This document shows positions 37,638 through 49,850 of a DNA stretch of 64,000 nt, piece after piece. The first letter of the stretch is position 1; the number at the start of each line of letters is the position of its first letter. The position numbers and the translations under genes are program-made. The DNA lies in contig CAJNOL010001195.1 of NCBI GenBank assembly GCA_905250125.1, positions 1 to 64,000 on the forward strand, written 5' to 3'. The notes under the pieces were generated by a model that was given only the letters and a program-made list of their open reading frames with translations, was not told where the DNA came from and searched no databases. The stretch is from Rotaria sordida (Eukaryota > Rotifera > Eurotatoria > Philodinida > Philodinidae).

Positions 37638-38705
37638 TTAAAATGGGAAAAGACTACAGGACGGAGGCATCACTGGATAACATTCACTAGTTGTTATTGT
37701 TGGAGAATTTTCCATGTTAGTTAATAGACCATTCTTATTGACAATATTTGAGCCCGTATTAACAATACAAAATGGAGTATTCATTATTGCAATCACACGA
37801 TTGATAACATCTTCTGCACATAAAGAAGGTTCCTTATTCAATAATTCAGTTACAAGAATTTGGGCACATTTAAACACATCGTGATACTAAAATTGAATTT
37901 AAAAAGAAAGAAGTTAAATTAAATGAACATTTCAACATACATCACTTGGATCTATTACACTTTCTAACCGTTGTCGGATTTGTTTGACAAGAAAATCAAT
38001 AATCTATAGTATGAATAATAAAACAAAAGATTATTTGTTATTGTCTTAAATAAAATAAAATACTAATTTATCGGTATTATATGTAGATGAATTTGTCCGA
38101 TGTGTAATTCTAAAAATATTATTTTCTCATTTGTTTATTTTGTGTATATATTTGAAATAAATTAAAAGATACTCACGTTACTGTTTGTGTATTATATTGT
38201 GGAAAAAATCTTTTTTCACATTCATTTTGACGTTGACAACAAGAATGTTGTGCAGCAAGCGAATTCATAAATTGTTCATGTCTTCGATAAGTTTTTTCTT
38301 TGAGAGTGTCAGGTATACAACGTGATGGAGGTTTACGATAATAGAATGAACCATCGAAACACAATTATTGAATTAAAAAAACAAAGAGTGATATGTATTT
38401 ATGAAACTCACAATCTTGATTGATCGTACGAAACATTTCATAATATTCAACTTGTGCAAAACGTGTTAGTAATATATCTTGAGTCGGTCGCCAATCATCA
38501 TTCTCAATATAATAATTGGAACAATTAAGTTTTGACGATAAATATGGTTGTTCATATTTATTCACTAACTTTCGAAATACTTTATATTTATTCTATCGAA
38601 TAATATTTCACTTACTATTCCAATAAGTTTTATCAATTTTACACTGATAGAAGAAAGTATTAAACTAAAAAAAGGTATGTATAATATCAGAGCTTTGCTT
38701 TGCAT
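37638..38705 (-). CDS. Secreted Cys-rich protein, unrecognised
   Basis: Minus-strand model: 38612-38705, 38412-38564, 38177-38360, 38064-38109, 37941-38003, 37638-37886, about 262 residues. The N-terminus MQSKALILYIPFFSLILSS is a good signal peptide, so the product is probably secreted. It has about a dozen Cys, including CFDGSFYYRKPPSRC, a CC pair and CEKRFFP, then a helical KQIRQRLESVIDPSD segment and LCAEDVINRVIAIMNTPFC near the end. I do not recognise the family. All junctions are GT-AG in consistent phase except exon 2/3: the donor GTGAGT at 38406-38411 is perfect, but no AG precedes exon 3, and reading through meets a stop at 38365-38367. Either splicing is non-canonical, the acceptor is mutated in this copy, or my exon 3 start is wrong. 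Confidence 0.6.
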
Positions 38706-41700
38706 ATGGGCGCCTAAATCTATAAGATCGAAATTAATTCATTCTATTATAGGAAAATCAGATTAGAAATTTACATATGTTATTATCAACGATCATCATA
38801 TTATTTTAGAAAAAATTCAATTCGATTTATTGTATATTGTTCAATATATGGACTACCAAACGAACCAAAATACATTAAAAATACAGCTGATATCCCCATA
38901 CTCTAGATAAATCTGGTGTATGTATCGTTTTCCATACAGAAAACGAAACCATAAGATTCTCGAAGTGGGTCTCATCAGAACGATTTACATACAAAAATCA
39001 TTAGGATCTGGAGTTGTATCATGTTTTATCAAAATTTAGGATAATCATTATTAATATTGTTGGAATGCTGTCGGTCACCCAGATCAAACAATTCCATTAT
39101 AAGATCTTGTACAATTCTTGTATGATCTTAATGTTAGATTGCACATGATCCATGCATGTTTTTCCAGAGTTTCTCACAACGTTGTATGCCTGGTTTTGTT
39201 CTATTTTCGACTTCTATTATCTTGTTTTCGTAAGAAACTCTTGTATCTTCACTCGCCTATGTATATTTATTTTATAAAAATTACAAAAACTAAATGAAAA
39301 CATAGATATGCGCTTAAAAGAACATAAAAAAAAGAAAAAAGAACTATTGTTATTAAATTTGATTACTAAAATGATTGGAAATAAAAGTAATGAACACAGT
39401 TAAAGATGTACGTGTTTTCTTCTGTCTCTATTTATTCTTTGAGAAAACAAACGTGTATATATGCACATGAAAAGCAAGAACAAAACAGAAAAGAGTGCAA
39501 AGGTTAATCAAGGTCAAAAAAAGCAATAGAAACGAAATAACAGCAACGAAAATATCAAAGAAAAGAGAATAAAGAGGATCGGAGTATATGTTATAAGAAT
39601 GCGCTGTGACACACCATTTTATTATATCGAATCTTTCTCCTCGAGCAGACTTTCAAAAGCATACAATGGGTGTAATGAGTGCGCGAAAATTTGAAATATA
39701 TATTTTTAGTTCGTTCTGTTCTGATTTCGAGTGCCGTGGCAGTCATCGAATTCCGACCACTCAAAAATTTCATCCTATCGAACATTCATTTTCGATTCTT
39801 CAAGCACTTTTAGATCCCTAGATACTCATCGAAGTTTCGAGTACTCGAGAAAAGAAACATATCAGAAGCATAATATTGAGTGCTTCAGTAGAAGTAAGTC
39901 TAGCAAAATAACAGTTTCAAGTAGTAAGTTAATTTTTATTTCGTGAAACTTCTTCAAAAAATAATTTACAAATGTCTCTTTCATTTAGCTACCTTACTAG
40001 AATGATTTATATTCGACATATATTTTCCTTTATTTCATAATTTTCTAAAAAACAATTTAACATTAATTGATGAAAAATAACAAGTATGACGGGAATCCAT
40101 AGTCGTTTTTGACGAAGAACACAGCCATAACGAATTTTGCGTTCTGAATATTTGAAAAATTTTTTAAATATTGATTTTACACTTTATCACATAAATCAAA
40201 TATTTATTGAATGCCATATTTATCAAATATGGGTACTTATATGGCATCTGTGGCTCCAAAAAGTCGTTTTCTATAGTTATAGACACATAAAAAATGTTTT
40301 TATTCGATTAAAAAGTTTTTTAATTTTCAAAAATTGTTAGCAAATGTTAAAATAACAACCTTGAAAGTACTATCTTCCCAAGAATGAAAAGATAACTTTC
40401 ATAGAAGAACAATAATTCATATTTGGTTTAGATGTTCGACGAATGTTAATAGTAAGTATCAATGTGCGAATCTACTCCTCCGTGTTTATTTGATAGATTT
40501 CGACGGCTCAAGAATGAGGCATCTATAGGAAAAAATCATTTTTATTTTGATCAAATTTTGATCCCCTCGATAAAAATCGTTCGACTGATCGAAAACTCCA
40601 TGTTTTACTGACCTGTCGCCGAGCCCTCGATCTATCGGAAAGTGAGAATCCAAGGGTTCGTTTTCCATTTCGATGCTCACGGTAGCCTTAAATCAACGCA
40701 TCGAAGTGTCTGATCGGATGACCAGTTGGATCCAATTTATTTATTCATGCAGATCAGCGCTCATGGAATTTTTCTCATCTGTATAAAGCAGTCTAGGTAA
40801 TTTACTTCGTTTCCTCTTATATACATATTCATTATGATCCGCTGTGGAAGCAATGAGATAGAGAAGACATTTTAAAGGCAACATTCTTGTGCTCGAATTT
40901 AAATATCATTTTTTGTCTTTCTTGCCCGTGTCTATATATATATATCTTTTTTTTTCGCACTTGATTGAACTCCTTCTCAACTAGAATGAAATGTCAATAA
41001 TAAACATCAAATTTCATGCTCTTTGAACTGATCTTTTAAAGCATTAAAATAAATCGTGCTTATCTTGCAAACATTATTACAACCTTTTCGTTTTATCTTT
41101 GCATTTGCATAATATTTGATTTCTTCTGTTGAATTCACAATTTGCCTACTTTTTTAATTCAATACACTTTACGTTGTGTGTTCTCTACATTTCACCGCAC
41201 GAAACATCGTTTTCAAGGTACTCTTTTTGCTTTGATAAATAGACTACTTAAATATTTATATCATTAAAAGATAAATATATAGATTGACAAATAGATAGGT
41301 AGGTTAGTATATGGTTAACTAAATAAATTTACACAACCAATGTCGAATGTGAAACTATCGCATGTTAAATATCGAAAGTAAGACTATCGAAAGCAGATAT
41401 GTCGAATGATGAAAATATGGAAGAAAAACTTTGTTATTCGTCTTCCCTCTGATTTTGATTTATTTGTTGTGATAATATTTTTATACTTCAACATTTTATC
41501 TGTCAACCAAATTTAGGTTTACCAACTACCAAGTTAAATAGTTAGATAATGAGATAAATAGTCAGATATTTAACAAAACAGACGTTTAGAAAAGTAGCTA
41601 GGTCGACAGTCAGGTAAGGCATTTTTTTGAATAGATGTACAATAGTAAGAACTAAACAGTTTATAGGTTCCTAAGACTATTTACAATCGGTGGAAAATTC

Positions 41701-42226
41701 TGCTGCCTTTCTTGTTAAGTACTTGGTGAGTTTTAAAGATTGTCTCATCCAATGAAGATTAAAATGTATTTCCAATTGTAATATAATGTTTGCAAAGGTT
41801 TCTGATAACTTCAAGTTTTGAAAAATTATGAACAGAGATGTTGGTCTTGCTAACCACAATATTACACTTGAAAATTCATATTTTATCTAGGTCAGATAGG
41901 AATCGTCTTGAAGGCTGGTTATATTATCTAATACAATAAGTAAGAGAATTCGTTGTTGACTGTGTAAAAAGATAGAACAATGCAGATTATAGAGAGTGAT
42001 GAAAAACCAAACTGTAGTTCTTATTCTTTATTCCAAAAAAAGTCAATGTACGCTTAAATCTGAAATAAACATTTATTAGATAGACGTATGAATGGATAAT
42101 AAATTAAGTAGATTGTTACGTTTTCAGACAAATAGCTAATAGATAGACAGATAGTTTGACAGATCATTAAAAGTAGCTATTGTAGAATTTTTTTTTTGAA
42201 ACAATCAATCGTCATCTTTTGAATAA
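38706..42226. other. Gene-poor region left of the fold-back element
   Basis: About 3.5 kb with no supported gene; the overlapping frames at 39591-39946, 40137-40340 and 40486-40680 show no domain and sit on both strands. Degenerate ATAGATAG/TAGACAG-type repeats are scattered at about 41280-41335, 41540-41615 and 42060-42180. A small (TA)n run lies near 40935. Confidence 0.4.
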
Positions 42227-42728
42227 CTTTCGATCGTTTATAACTATCGAAGTCGGGTTTTCGTCATTAGATAGAGCAATATCAGAAACGTCTATCTATG
42301 TGGCATTCATTAAGTTCGAAGAAGTTTTTCATGGACATTTACAGGTGACCATTTTTTTCGTTGTCCATTTCTACAACTTTTTATAGCAACCTCGGCTCAA
42401 ATTACACCAAAATGTAGCCCAGAGAGAGTTGTATTATCCATAAAATTTCCAAATTTCAAAACACTTCCCTTGAAGCATGAGTCCAGGATGAGGATGAAAA
42501 AGTTGAATAATTATATAGGGAATACAACACTCTTTGGGTACATTTTGGTGAAATTTGAACCTAGGTTGCTACGAAAATTTGTAGAAATGGACAACGAAAA
42601 AATGTTCGCTTGCAAATGTTCCAGAAAATCTTCTTCGAACTTAATGAATGTTACATAGATGGATGTTCCCCGACATTGCTCTATCTAATAGGAAAAATTC
42701 GACTTCGATAGCTATAAACGATTGAAAG
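42227..42728. repeat. Fold-back element, about 500 bases
   Basis: Left end CTTTCGATCGTTTATAACTA at 42227 and right end ending CTATAAACGATTGAAAG at 42728 are complementary, and further paired blocks run inward (ATTAGATAGAGCAAT, CATTCATTAAGTTCGAAGA, GTTGTCCATTTCTAC, CACCAAAATGTA). The arms total about 200 bases each around a short centre. No coding function. Confidence 0.7.
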
Positions 42729-43089
42729 ATTCAATGAATATACACTTTAACAATCTTAGCTTCTTTCGTTCTCTTCAAACATAATTCGCGAATAATACAG
42801 ATAACAACCATGGTCTTTCATGTTTATTGTCTCCTTCTTGAGTCTATACATATTTTCCTATCTTCTGCTTTTTCAACAATCAAACTAATGCATCGTGAGA
42901 AAATGTACTTATTTCTCTTTCTTTTATGTTCCTCATGTATCTAATTGATGAACTTATAATATCACAATAAAATTGAGTCGAATGTAAACAAAAATATTAC
43001 AGATTATTTTAGTCAAAGAGTTTTTTTTACAAAAATATTTACATTTTTTGCTTATTAATTAAAAGATTTTTTTAAATAAATCGTAGACG

Positions 43090-43160
43090 TTACTTTAATT
43101 TTGTACTGTAAGAATCTCTATCACAAACTAGAGATTCTTGCAGTACAAAATTAAAGTAAT
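43090..43160. repeat. Near-perfect 31-base-pair hairpin
   Basis: TTACTTTAATTTTGTACTGT then AAGAATCTCTA pairs with TAGAGATTCTTG then CAGTACAAAATTAAAGTAA across an 8-base loop, with a single G-T pair. It could be a minimal MITE, a transcribed hairpin or a small-RNA precursor; the sequence does not decide. Confidence 0.65.
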
Positions 43161-43864
43161 AGGACATTCTTAAAAGATGATAAAAAATTTCTAATAACTA
43201 AGAACTTGTCTGAACTATTTTTTATGCAAACTAAGTCTATGAATAGAACAACTTCCTTATTTTAGAAATCAAAATTGTAAAAACGCGTTAAGTTTCTTGA
43301 ACGAAAACGAAATCGGAAAAATGTATGCTTTTCGTGGTTTTATTTTCATTAAAATTTTAGCAGATTTTTTTTGTCTGGCTGAGTTTTATCCATATTTGAT
43401 CCAGATAATAGCTTCTTGCCGAACTTCTCAAGTAACAGCTTATGAAAAAAAACATATTTTTGAACTTCGACTTCGAACTTTGTATACGTGAAGACCTCAA
43501 TGAGATGATGTTATATACAAAACTTCATTTATTTTGAACATTGCAATAGCAACATATGAATTTCTCAAAAAATGTACACTTGTAGGTATTGTGCAAAATA
43601 CAGATATTTTGAGAAACCCATATGCTGACATTGCAATATTCAAAATTAATGAAATTTTGTATATTTAATAGTCTCATTAAGGCCTTTGCGTACATAAAGT
43701 TGCTACTTGAGAAGTCTGGTAAGAAGTCATTATCTGAATCAAATATGGGCAAGATCCAGAGTCCTTTTAGAATTATGATATTCTAGTGGTACTCTGCATA
43801 CAGGCACATTATGATGGCAGTCAGAGCAAATCATCTACGAATGTTCGTTCGTTGAAATCCAGTG

Positions 43865-43907
43865 CTTAAAAGCGCTTAAAGATGCAACTGCAAGCGCTTT
43901 TAAGCGA
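43865..43907. repeat. Small palindromic repeat
   Basis: GCTTAAAAGCGCTT is followed by its complement AAGCGCTTTTAAGC around a loop of about 15 bases. Nothing else identifies it. Confidence 0.45.
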
Positions 43908-44368
43908 GAAATTTAAGCTACATTAAGTGAGCTTTTTTTGATTAAATTTTCATATAGGTCATCAAAGCTGAAAAGTATGTCCATCTCTACTGTAGTAAAG
44001 GAGACAATATTTGATTGGACGAATGAGAATGAGCCTGTGTTATACTGTCTTTCTTCACTATGTAGAAGCTTGGTATAGATAGAAAATGACAATCAAGCTA
44101 TCACAATGAGTCACACAATGTAGAAATAAGAAAGTGCAACGAGAATCAACGGAGCATATCATGGATCACACGTGGCGATGTATATGAATATTGTACACCG
44201 TCAATTTTCTTTCATCAAGCCTCTTGCTCCTACGTTTCATACAAATGAGTATTGTGTGACCAAAATGCGAAGAGTGGATATCTATTAGCATACTATTACT
44301 ATATCCTAGTTTCCAATTGTAGATCAGCGTCTTGTCACTTTTTATTTCTGTTTCTCGTATTTATTACA

Positions 44369-46390
44369 ATGCCTGCCGATTCTGTTCCAGTATTCTTCAA
44401 TCGTGATAATAATGGTAAGGTCAATTTTTCGATATTTAGTAGTTTTATTTGTCTAAATCACCATCTATAGAATTTCCGATTGAGAAAACTGATCTCATTC
44501 TTTTTTTACTTGATAATTCTATTGTTGTTCGAAAATGCCTACGCATTAAAGTTGGCCTATCTCAAAGATTTAAAGTGAAGAATGTAAAAATATTGTTTTT
44601 TTCGTTGTAGGTCCACCATCAGATAAATTATTAGTTGCAACGGAGAACAATCCTCTATTGGCAACAACATCTACTACAGTCAATACCAATAAAGATTTTC
44701 CTGAACAAAATATGCAACAAATCAATGAAAGTAATGTTCATTCTCAGACAAAGCGCAGAAAAGTGATAAAGATATCTATTCTTGTATCTTTGGTGCTTTT
44801 TGTGATCGCTATCATTATCATGTTGATCTTCATTATTATTCGTATTAAAGCAACGACACATGCTCAAGAGTCAAAAGTGAATAAAACTGAAGTATCAGTC
44901 AATGCAAATTCAGCAGGTAGGAATTGCAACGATACGAAATGTTTACTGAAGCTTGCTTAATCAGTGTATATTTGTATTGAGCAACGAATTTTTTTCAACA
45001 AACAGCTCTCCACGATTACATGTTTCATCTGGGAGAATTTAATAGGAGTAGTAAATATACCGAATATAAAACTAACCCAATAACATCATTCGCACAAACA
45101 GTGCATGAAATAGATTCTAGCAGGAGAACATCTCTTAAGAAGAATCACTGATGAATAATAAAAATGCCTTTTGGTTTTTCAGATAGATTCCAACCTGACA
45201 TCACTACTGTTCAGCAATCAACAAAGAAGGTGCTGTTCGTTATTGCAGATGGTATTCCTGCAGATGTTATTGAAGCTGTTTCGGTTACGAACATTCGAAA
45301 GATTATTGACATTGGACGATATACAAGAGCTTATGTAGGAGGAATCCATGGCACATATTCGGAGACCCCAACGATTTCTGCGCCGGGTTACATGGATCTT
45401 ATTACCGGTACATGGGGTAACAAACACAATGTCTACAATAACGATGTCAAAAATCCTAACTACCATTATAAGAATATTTTTCGATTGCTGAAAGAACAAG
45501 AACCACAGAAGAAGATCGCTATCTTCTCAACTTGGACAGACAATCGTATCAAACTCGTCGGTGAGAGTTTACCGCAGGCAGGTGCAATTACTTTCGATTA
45601 CAGATTCGATGGATATGAACTAGATCATAACGCTTATCCACACGATCCAGAAGCACATTACATCTATGATATCGATGAGCGTGTGATTAATGAAACTGTC
45701 GCATGTATCCGAACATCTGCACCTGATCTATCATGGGTTTATTTAGAGTATACCGATGATGTTGCACACAAATTTGGCGACAGTGATCAGTTTAATCAAA
45801 GCATTCTTATCCTTGATAATCAGATCGGACGCATTTGGGAAGCAGTAGAGTATAGACAGAAGCAATTCAATGAGGATTGGTTAGTGATTATTACAACCGA
45901 TCATGGTCGAGAACCAATTACAGGCCTAGACCATGGGAGACAGTCCAATCGGGAACGTACGACTTGGATAGTCATCAATAAGCAAGGCACCAACAATTAT
46001 TTTCATGATTTTCAACCTGCTATCGTTGATCTATTGCCAACAATGACACGATTTCTAGGTATCTCCATTCCATTGAAATCTGCTCGAGAGCTTGATGGAG
46101 TTCCATTGATTGGAAATATTTCATTGGCCGAACCTGAGGTAAATTTGCTTGGTAATAGTATCCAGTTTCGTTGGAAAGCGTTCGATCATGTTGGCAACGT
46201 GACAATATGGCTTTCGACTACCAATACATTCAAGAACGGAACGACCGATCATTACCATCTAATAGGAACAGTACCAATAGATAAGAAAACAGCTATGATT
46301 GATATACAGAACTATCCATCGAACTTCTACAAGATTGTGCTAGCAGGTCGACATAATATGGTTAACAGATGGATTTTTCGACTGGGTTAA
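44369..46390 (+). CDS. Membrane-anchored alkaline-phosphatase-superfamily phosphodiesterase
   Basis: Exons: 44369-44414, 44611-44916, 45183-46390; 519 residues. A Ser/Thr/Asn-rich cytosolic start is followed by KRRK and one hydrophobic span (about 68-90), giving type II topology with the enzyme outside the cell or in the lumen. The catalytic part has the superfamily metal sites: LFVIADGIPADV (Asp140), PTISAPGYMDLITG with the presumed Ser/Thr nucleophile, YLEYTDDVAHKFG (Asp and His), ITTDHGREPITGLDHGRQS (Asp-His plus final His). The SAPG-x5-ITG-TW-x-NKH-V wording resembles bacterial type I phosphodiesterase/nucleotide pyrophosphatases more than animal ENPPs. The C-terminal 130 residues look like a beta-sandwich. 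The whole enzyme is one exon, more GC-rich than neighbouring genes, while both introns lie in the N-terminal anchor. Horizontal origin is plausible; the substrate is unknown. Confidence 0.85.
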
Positions 46391-47488
46391 AATTATTCAC
46401 AAATCAATACATAAACTTTTTTCTTGTTCGATTATGCAGAAGTTTGGACAATACTCAAAACTGCTACTACGGTCTTCAAATAGTTCTTAAAATATAGTTC
46501 ATTTTTTACTTCATTTTCTTTTGCCGATTGAACTACTCTATATTTTGAAGCTGGATAGGAGTGGGAGTGGGAGCGGGAGTGCGTATGACGAAGAGGAGAT
46601 TTATACACAACGTCCACATTCTTCTGTTGACAATGAATTGATCGAAAATGTTTTGTCGAAAGAACATTGTGTCGAAATTCATATTTCGAAGTAATATTCT
46701 TGTCCAGGAAATCATTTATCAAAACGAGTTCAATACAACAAATTAATCATTTTCGAGTACATATTTTCATATCTTCTTCTCAGGAAAATTTTTTTCGGAA
46801 TTTATTGATTCTCATAAAAAAAAGTTTGAATTCAGATACTTTCATCGAGTATCTTCTTTTTCCAATCACTTTCTCATGACATACTAGTAATTCCATTTAT
46901 TATAAATACTTTAATTTAGTTCAGTTGATTAAAATTAATTTAAAAGGATCATATATTTAGAACAAATATAAAATGAAATGAATTGAATGGAACTATATTT
47001 CTTTTATTTTAATTTTAATTAAAATAAATCTAATCTAATAAAATTATTGTGTTTTGTTTTATTTTAAAACAAAATGATTTAATCTGTTAGCATCGTTTTA
47101 GTTATAGTATCATGAAGTGAATTAATCTTAATATAGTTCATTTTATTTCCATTAAAATAAAATCGACGCTATGAGGTTTATTTACCTACGATTAAAATAA
47201 TACGTAACAATTTAATTTAGAAATAGGTTTCTTTTTTATTTAAATTATACTTATTTCTTCATTTTAGGTCAGTTTTTACGATTTAATTACATCGAAATGA
47301 ATAGTTTTTTAATTGCAATTATTTATTTTTTTAATTTCAGCTCATATCAATATGGTATTTAATATAAGTAAATCTTTTTTTGATTGAAATTATTATTCTT
47401 TATTTAGATCATTCAGTCGGTTAAACTCAAAAAAATTTTTTTTTTCTATAATTTTGTTTTTCACTTATGCATTACAAGTGAATACTTA
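46391..47488. other. AT-rich region with a GGGAGT repeat
   Basis: No gene is supported; overlapping minus frames at 46432-46722 lack domains. A short GGGAGT-type tandem run (about 46558-46582) is the only G-rich stretch nearby. The rest is AT-rich up to the transposon. Confidence 0.4.
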
Positions 47489-47700
47489 CAGGGTGTAAAA
47501 AAACCTTTACGCCTTCCATTCTCCCTTACAACCTAATGAATCAATGATATAATCAACTATTTTATACCAGATTAATGTCCATCAAAAACTGCATCTAAGG
47601 ATGTAATTAGAGTAAATAGTAGCTAGGCAATTATTAAAATACCTTGCATCACATATTAAAATGTCGTAAATTATACAATCTCGAATCTAAGAAAGAACTA
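47489..47700. repeat. Left terminal inverted repeat of the DD37E element
   Basis: Pairs with 49359-49568 over its full length with scattered mismatches concentrated near the outer 60 bases. Confidence 0.85.
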
Positions 47701-47791
47701 CTGTACCACTCATTGACTTAAATTGTGGACCATAGAGTTTCCAATTTATTACAAATATATACTGCTCACAAATAAGCGTTTGTGACAAAGT

Positions 47792-48897
47792 TCAGAAATT
47801 TGTATGACCTCCTCCTGCCGCTTTGTGAGCATCGAATCTTTTCCTCATTGAACACAGCAAATCGATAAAAAGATCTGTGCCATTTTCCAGATCCTTAAGT
47901 GTATTCTCAACGTTAGTTTTGAGAATAACATAATTGTATCTGTTTTGACGATCTTCACTTACCATTAATTCTTCAATTTTATCTTTGATCATTGCGCCAA
48001 TGTTTTCTGCTGGGTTCATATCAGGATTGTTGCTGGGCCAAAGCGAATTGCCCCAGAACTTCACACCCTCATCCTCCAAAAAATGCTGAGTGGCATTGGC
48101 CTTCATGCAGATTACCTTATCATGAAGAAATATAACTTCATTCGCGTCTAGAACATTGGTTGGATCACAAAGAAATGGAATCACATGTTGTTGCAGAATA
48201 ATTTCACGAAAATAGGCTCCACCCCAAGATTGTCTGTGTTCCTTCAGAACCCAAAGAAGTTTCTTTACAGTAAACATGACAAAAATTCTGATGCATCTCG
48301 CATCCTGAACCATTTCACGATACCTTTCATCGATGCTGATGTTTTCAGTATTTTTTGCCCAAATTCTGTCATTTTGGTGTTTGGTTTAATTACCACATTA
48401 ATATAAAATTCATCCGAAGGTGCGACATGTAGAAAATCCTCTTCAGTCCAATCAACAACAAAATTTGCGATCTTCAATATGCGTATTTGTCTTCGATGGC
48501 TTTGCGATCACATGGAAAGGTTTTAATCCTTGTCGATGGCGTTCACGATGAACAGTCATATGACTCACTCGCTGTCTTGTTTTCTCCAAAATTTCTCTTG
48601 CAACCTTTCGAGAGCCACTTTCTCTCATACTACTTGCAGAAGTAATAATGTTTTTGCTCTCTTGGGAGAGTACCTGAGGTCGACCACCTCGAAATTGTGT
48701 ATAACACTACTCAGTTGATTTATTCCAATATCACCTTACTCAATCTTCGCTACGGCGGAGTTTTCGGAAATCCATTGACGAGTGATAAATGAGTTTTCTG
48801 TTGTTGCAATCATTTCATCGCCTATCTCACGATACGTGATACAACGAATTCTATCCACAAATCATTGCTCTTCTGAGTCATGAAGAAGACTAGCCAT
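47792..48897 (-). pseudogene. Transposase of the DD37E Tc1/mariner element, broken
   Basis: The C-terminal 173 codons (47792-48313) are open and carry FLHDK, then WPSNNPDMNPAEN: the Asp and Glu are separated by 37 residues, the DD37E spacing known from ITmD37E-type elements rather than DD34E Tc1 or DD34D mariner. Upstream, 48265-48477 encodes the KIANFVVDWTEEDFL segment in another frame, and the N-terminal helix-turn-helix part begins near 48897 (MASLLHDSEEQ) but is interrupted by several stops. At least four stops or frame changes make it non-functional. Confidence 0.8.
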
Positions 48898-49358
48898 TTT
48901 GATTCACTAAATTGATGTGTCACAGGCTTGTTTTAATTTTAATAATATTTAATTCAACTTTTAATGGTATTGAAACAGTTAGTTGCACGAACAAGAAACA
49001 TACAATAAAGGAAAGAAATGACAAAACTTGAAACAGTACCCACGGTTATTCATTCTCTTTTCTCTACATTCTTCTCTTATCTGTCTGTGTAATATATGTA
49101 CACGTAATCTGCTTCTCATTCTTTTCTCTGTTTCTCCTCTTCGTTGTTAGTGATGGGTAGTGAGTCCTTTTCAATGAAAAACAAACACATTACCCAGTTC
49201 GTACACATGCTTCGTAAGAGCCGAACATAATAATTGCGAACGAGAAATACATCAAGTAGGTAAGACTGCTACAGTGGAATACAGATTTAATATCCTTTCA
49301 AACGGATGTAAAATACAATCCATCAACAAGTAATTTATGCGTGAAGAAAGAGGCGTAA

Positions 49359-49568
49359 TAGTTCTTTCTTAGACTCTTGATTGTATAATTTACGACATTT
49401 GGATATGTGATGCAAGCTATTTTAATAATTGCCTAGCTACTATTTACTCGAATTACATCCTTAGATGCAGTTTTTGATGGACCTTAATCTGATATAAAGT
49501 AGTTGATTATATCATTGATTCATTAGATTGTAAAGGAGAGCAGGCCGTACAGGTTCTGTTACACCCTG
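49359..49568. repeat. Right terminal inverted repeat of the DD37E element
   Basis: Complement of 47489-47700; ends TTACACCCTG against the TA at 49569-49570. A (TA)n run follows outside the element near 49617-49636. Confidence 0.85.
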
Positions 49569-49850
49569 TACATGTTGAAATGTATATTGGTGCCAAAATG
49601 ATTTTTATCTATAATTATATATATATATATATATATTAGAATTTTATAATAGTTTTTAAGATGGCAATGATGATCAGGTTCTATCTAGTATAATAAACTA
49701 GCGAATGTTGTTTTCATTCTATATCATTAAGTTTATTCTAAAAAACGCATTTTTATAGTTTTTTGAATGATAAATTTTTAATATCGATTTATTTCAATTT
49801 ATTGAATAAATTATTAAATTTATTCCGATACAAATATACTAATTATCTTT

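Larger units (their letters stand above)
42729..44368. other. Upstream region of the phosphatase-like gene
   Basis: About 1.6 kb with no gene. It holds the hairpin 43090-43160 and a palindromic patch at 43865-43907. The promoter of the downstream gene should lie in the right part; no clear box was found. Confidence 0.4.
47489..49568 (-). mobile_element. Tc1/mariner-superfamily transposon with DD37E-type transposase, decayed
   Basis: A 2080-base element beginning CAGGGTGTAA and ending with its complement, flanked by TA at 47487-47488 and 49569-49570 as expected for the IS630/Tc1/mariner superfamily. Terminal inverted repeats are long: 47489-47700 against 49359-49568, about 210 bases, highly similar (shared TCAATGATATAATCAACTA, CCATCAAAAACTGCATCTAA, AGTAGCTAGGCAATTATTAA). 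The transposase is on the minus strand. The similarity of the arms suggests moderate age. Confidence 0.88.

Noticed and set aside
41270-42180. GATA/GACA-like short repeats as a satellite array
   Set aside because: The units are too scattered and degenerate to form a real tandem array.
45218-45499. 93-codon frame antisense to the phosphatase
   Set aside because: Mirror of a strongly supported coding exon.
46432-46722. Minus frame with HTHSRSHSHS-type repeat
   Set aside because: It is just the translation of the GGGAGT tandem run; no start context or homology.
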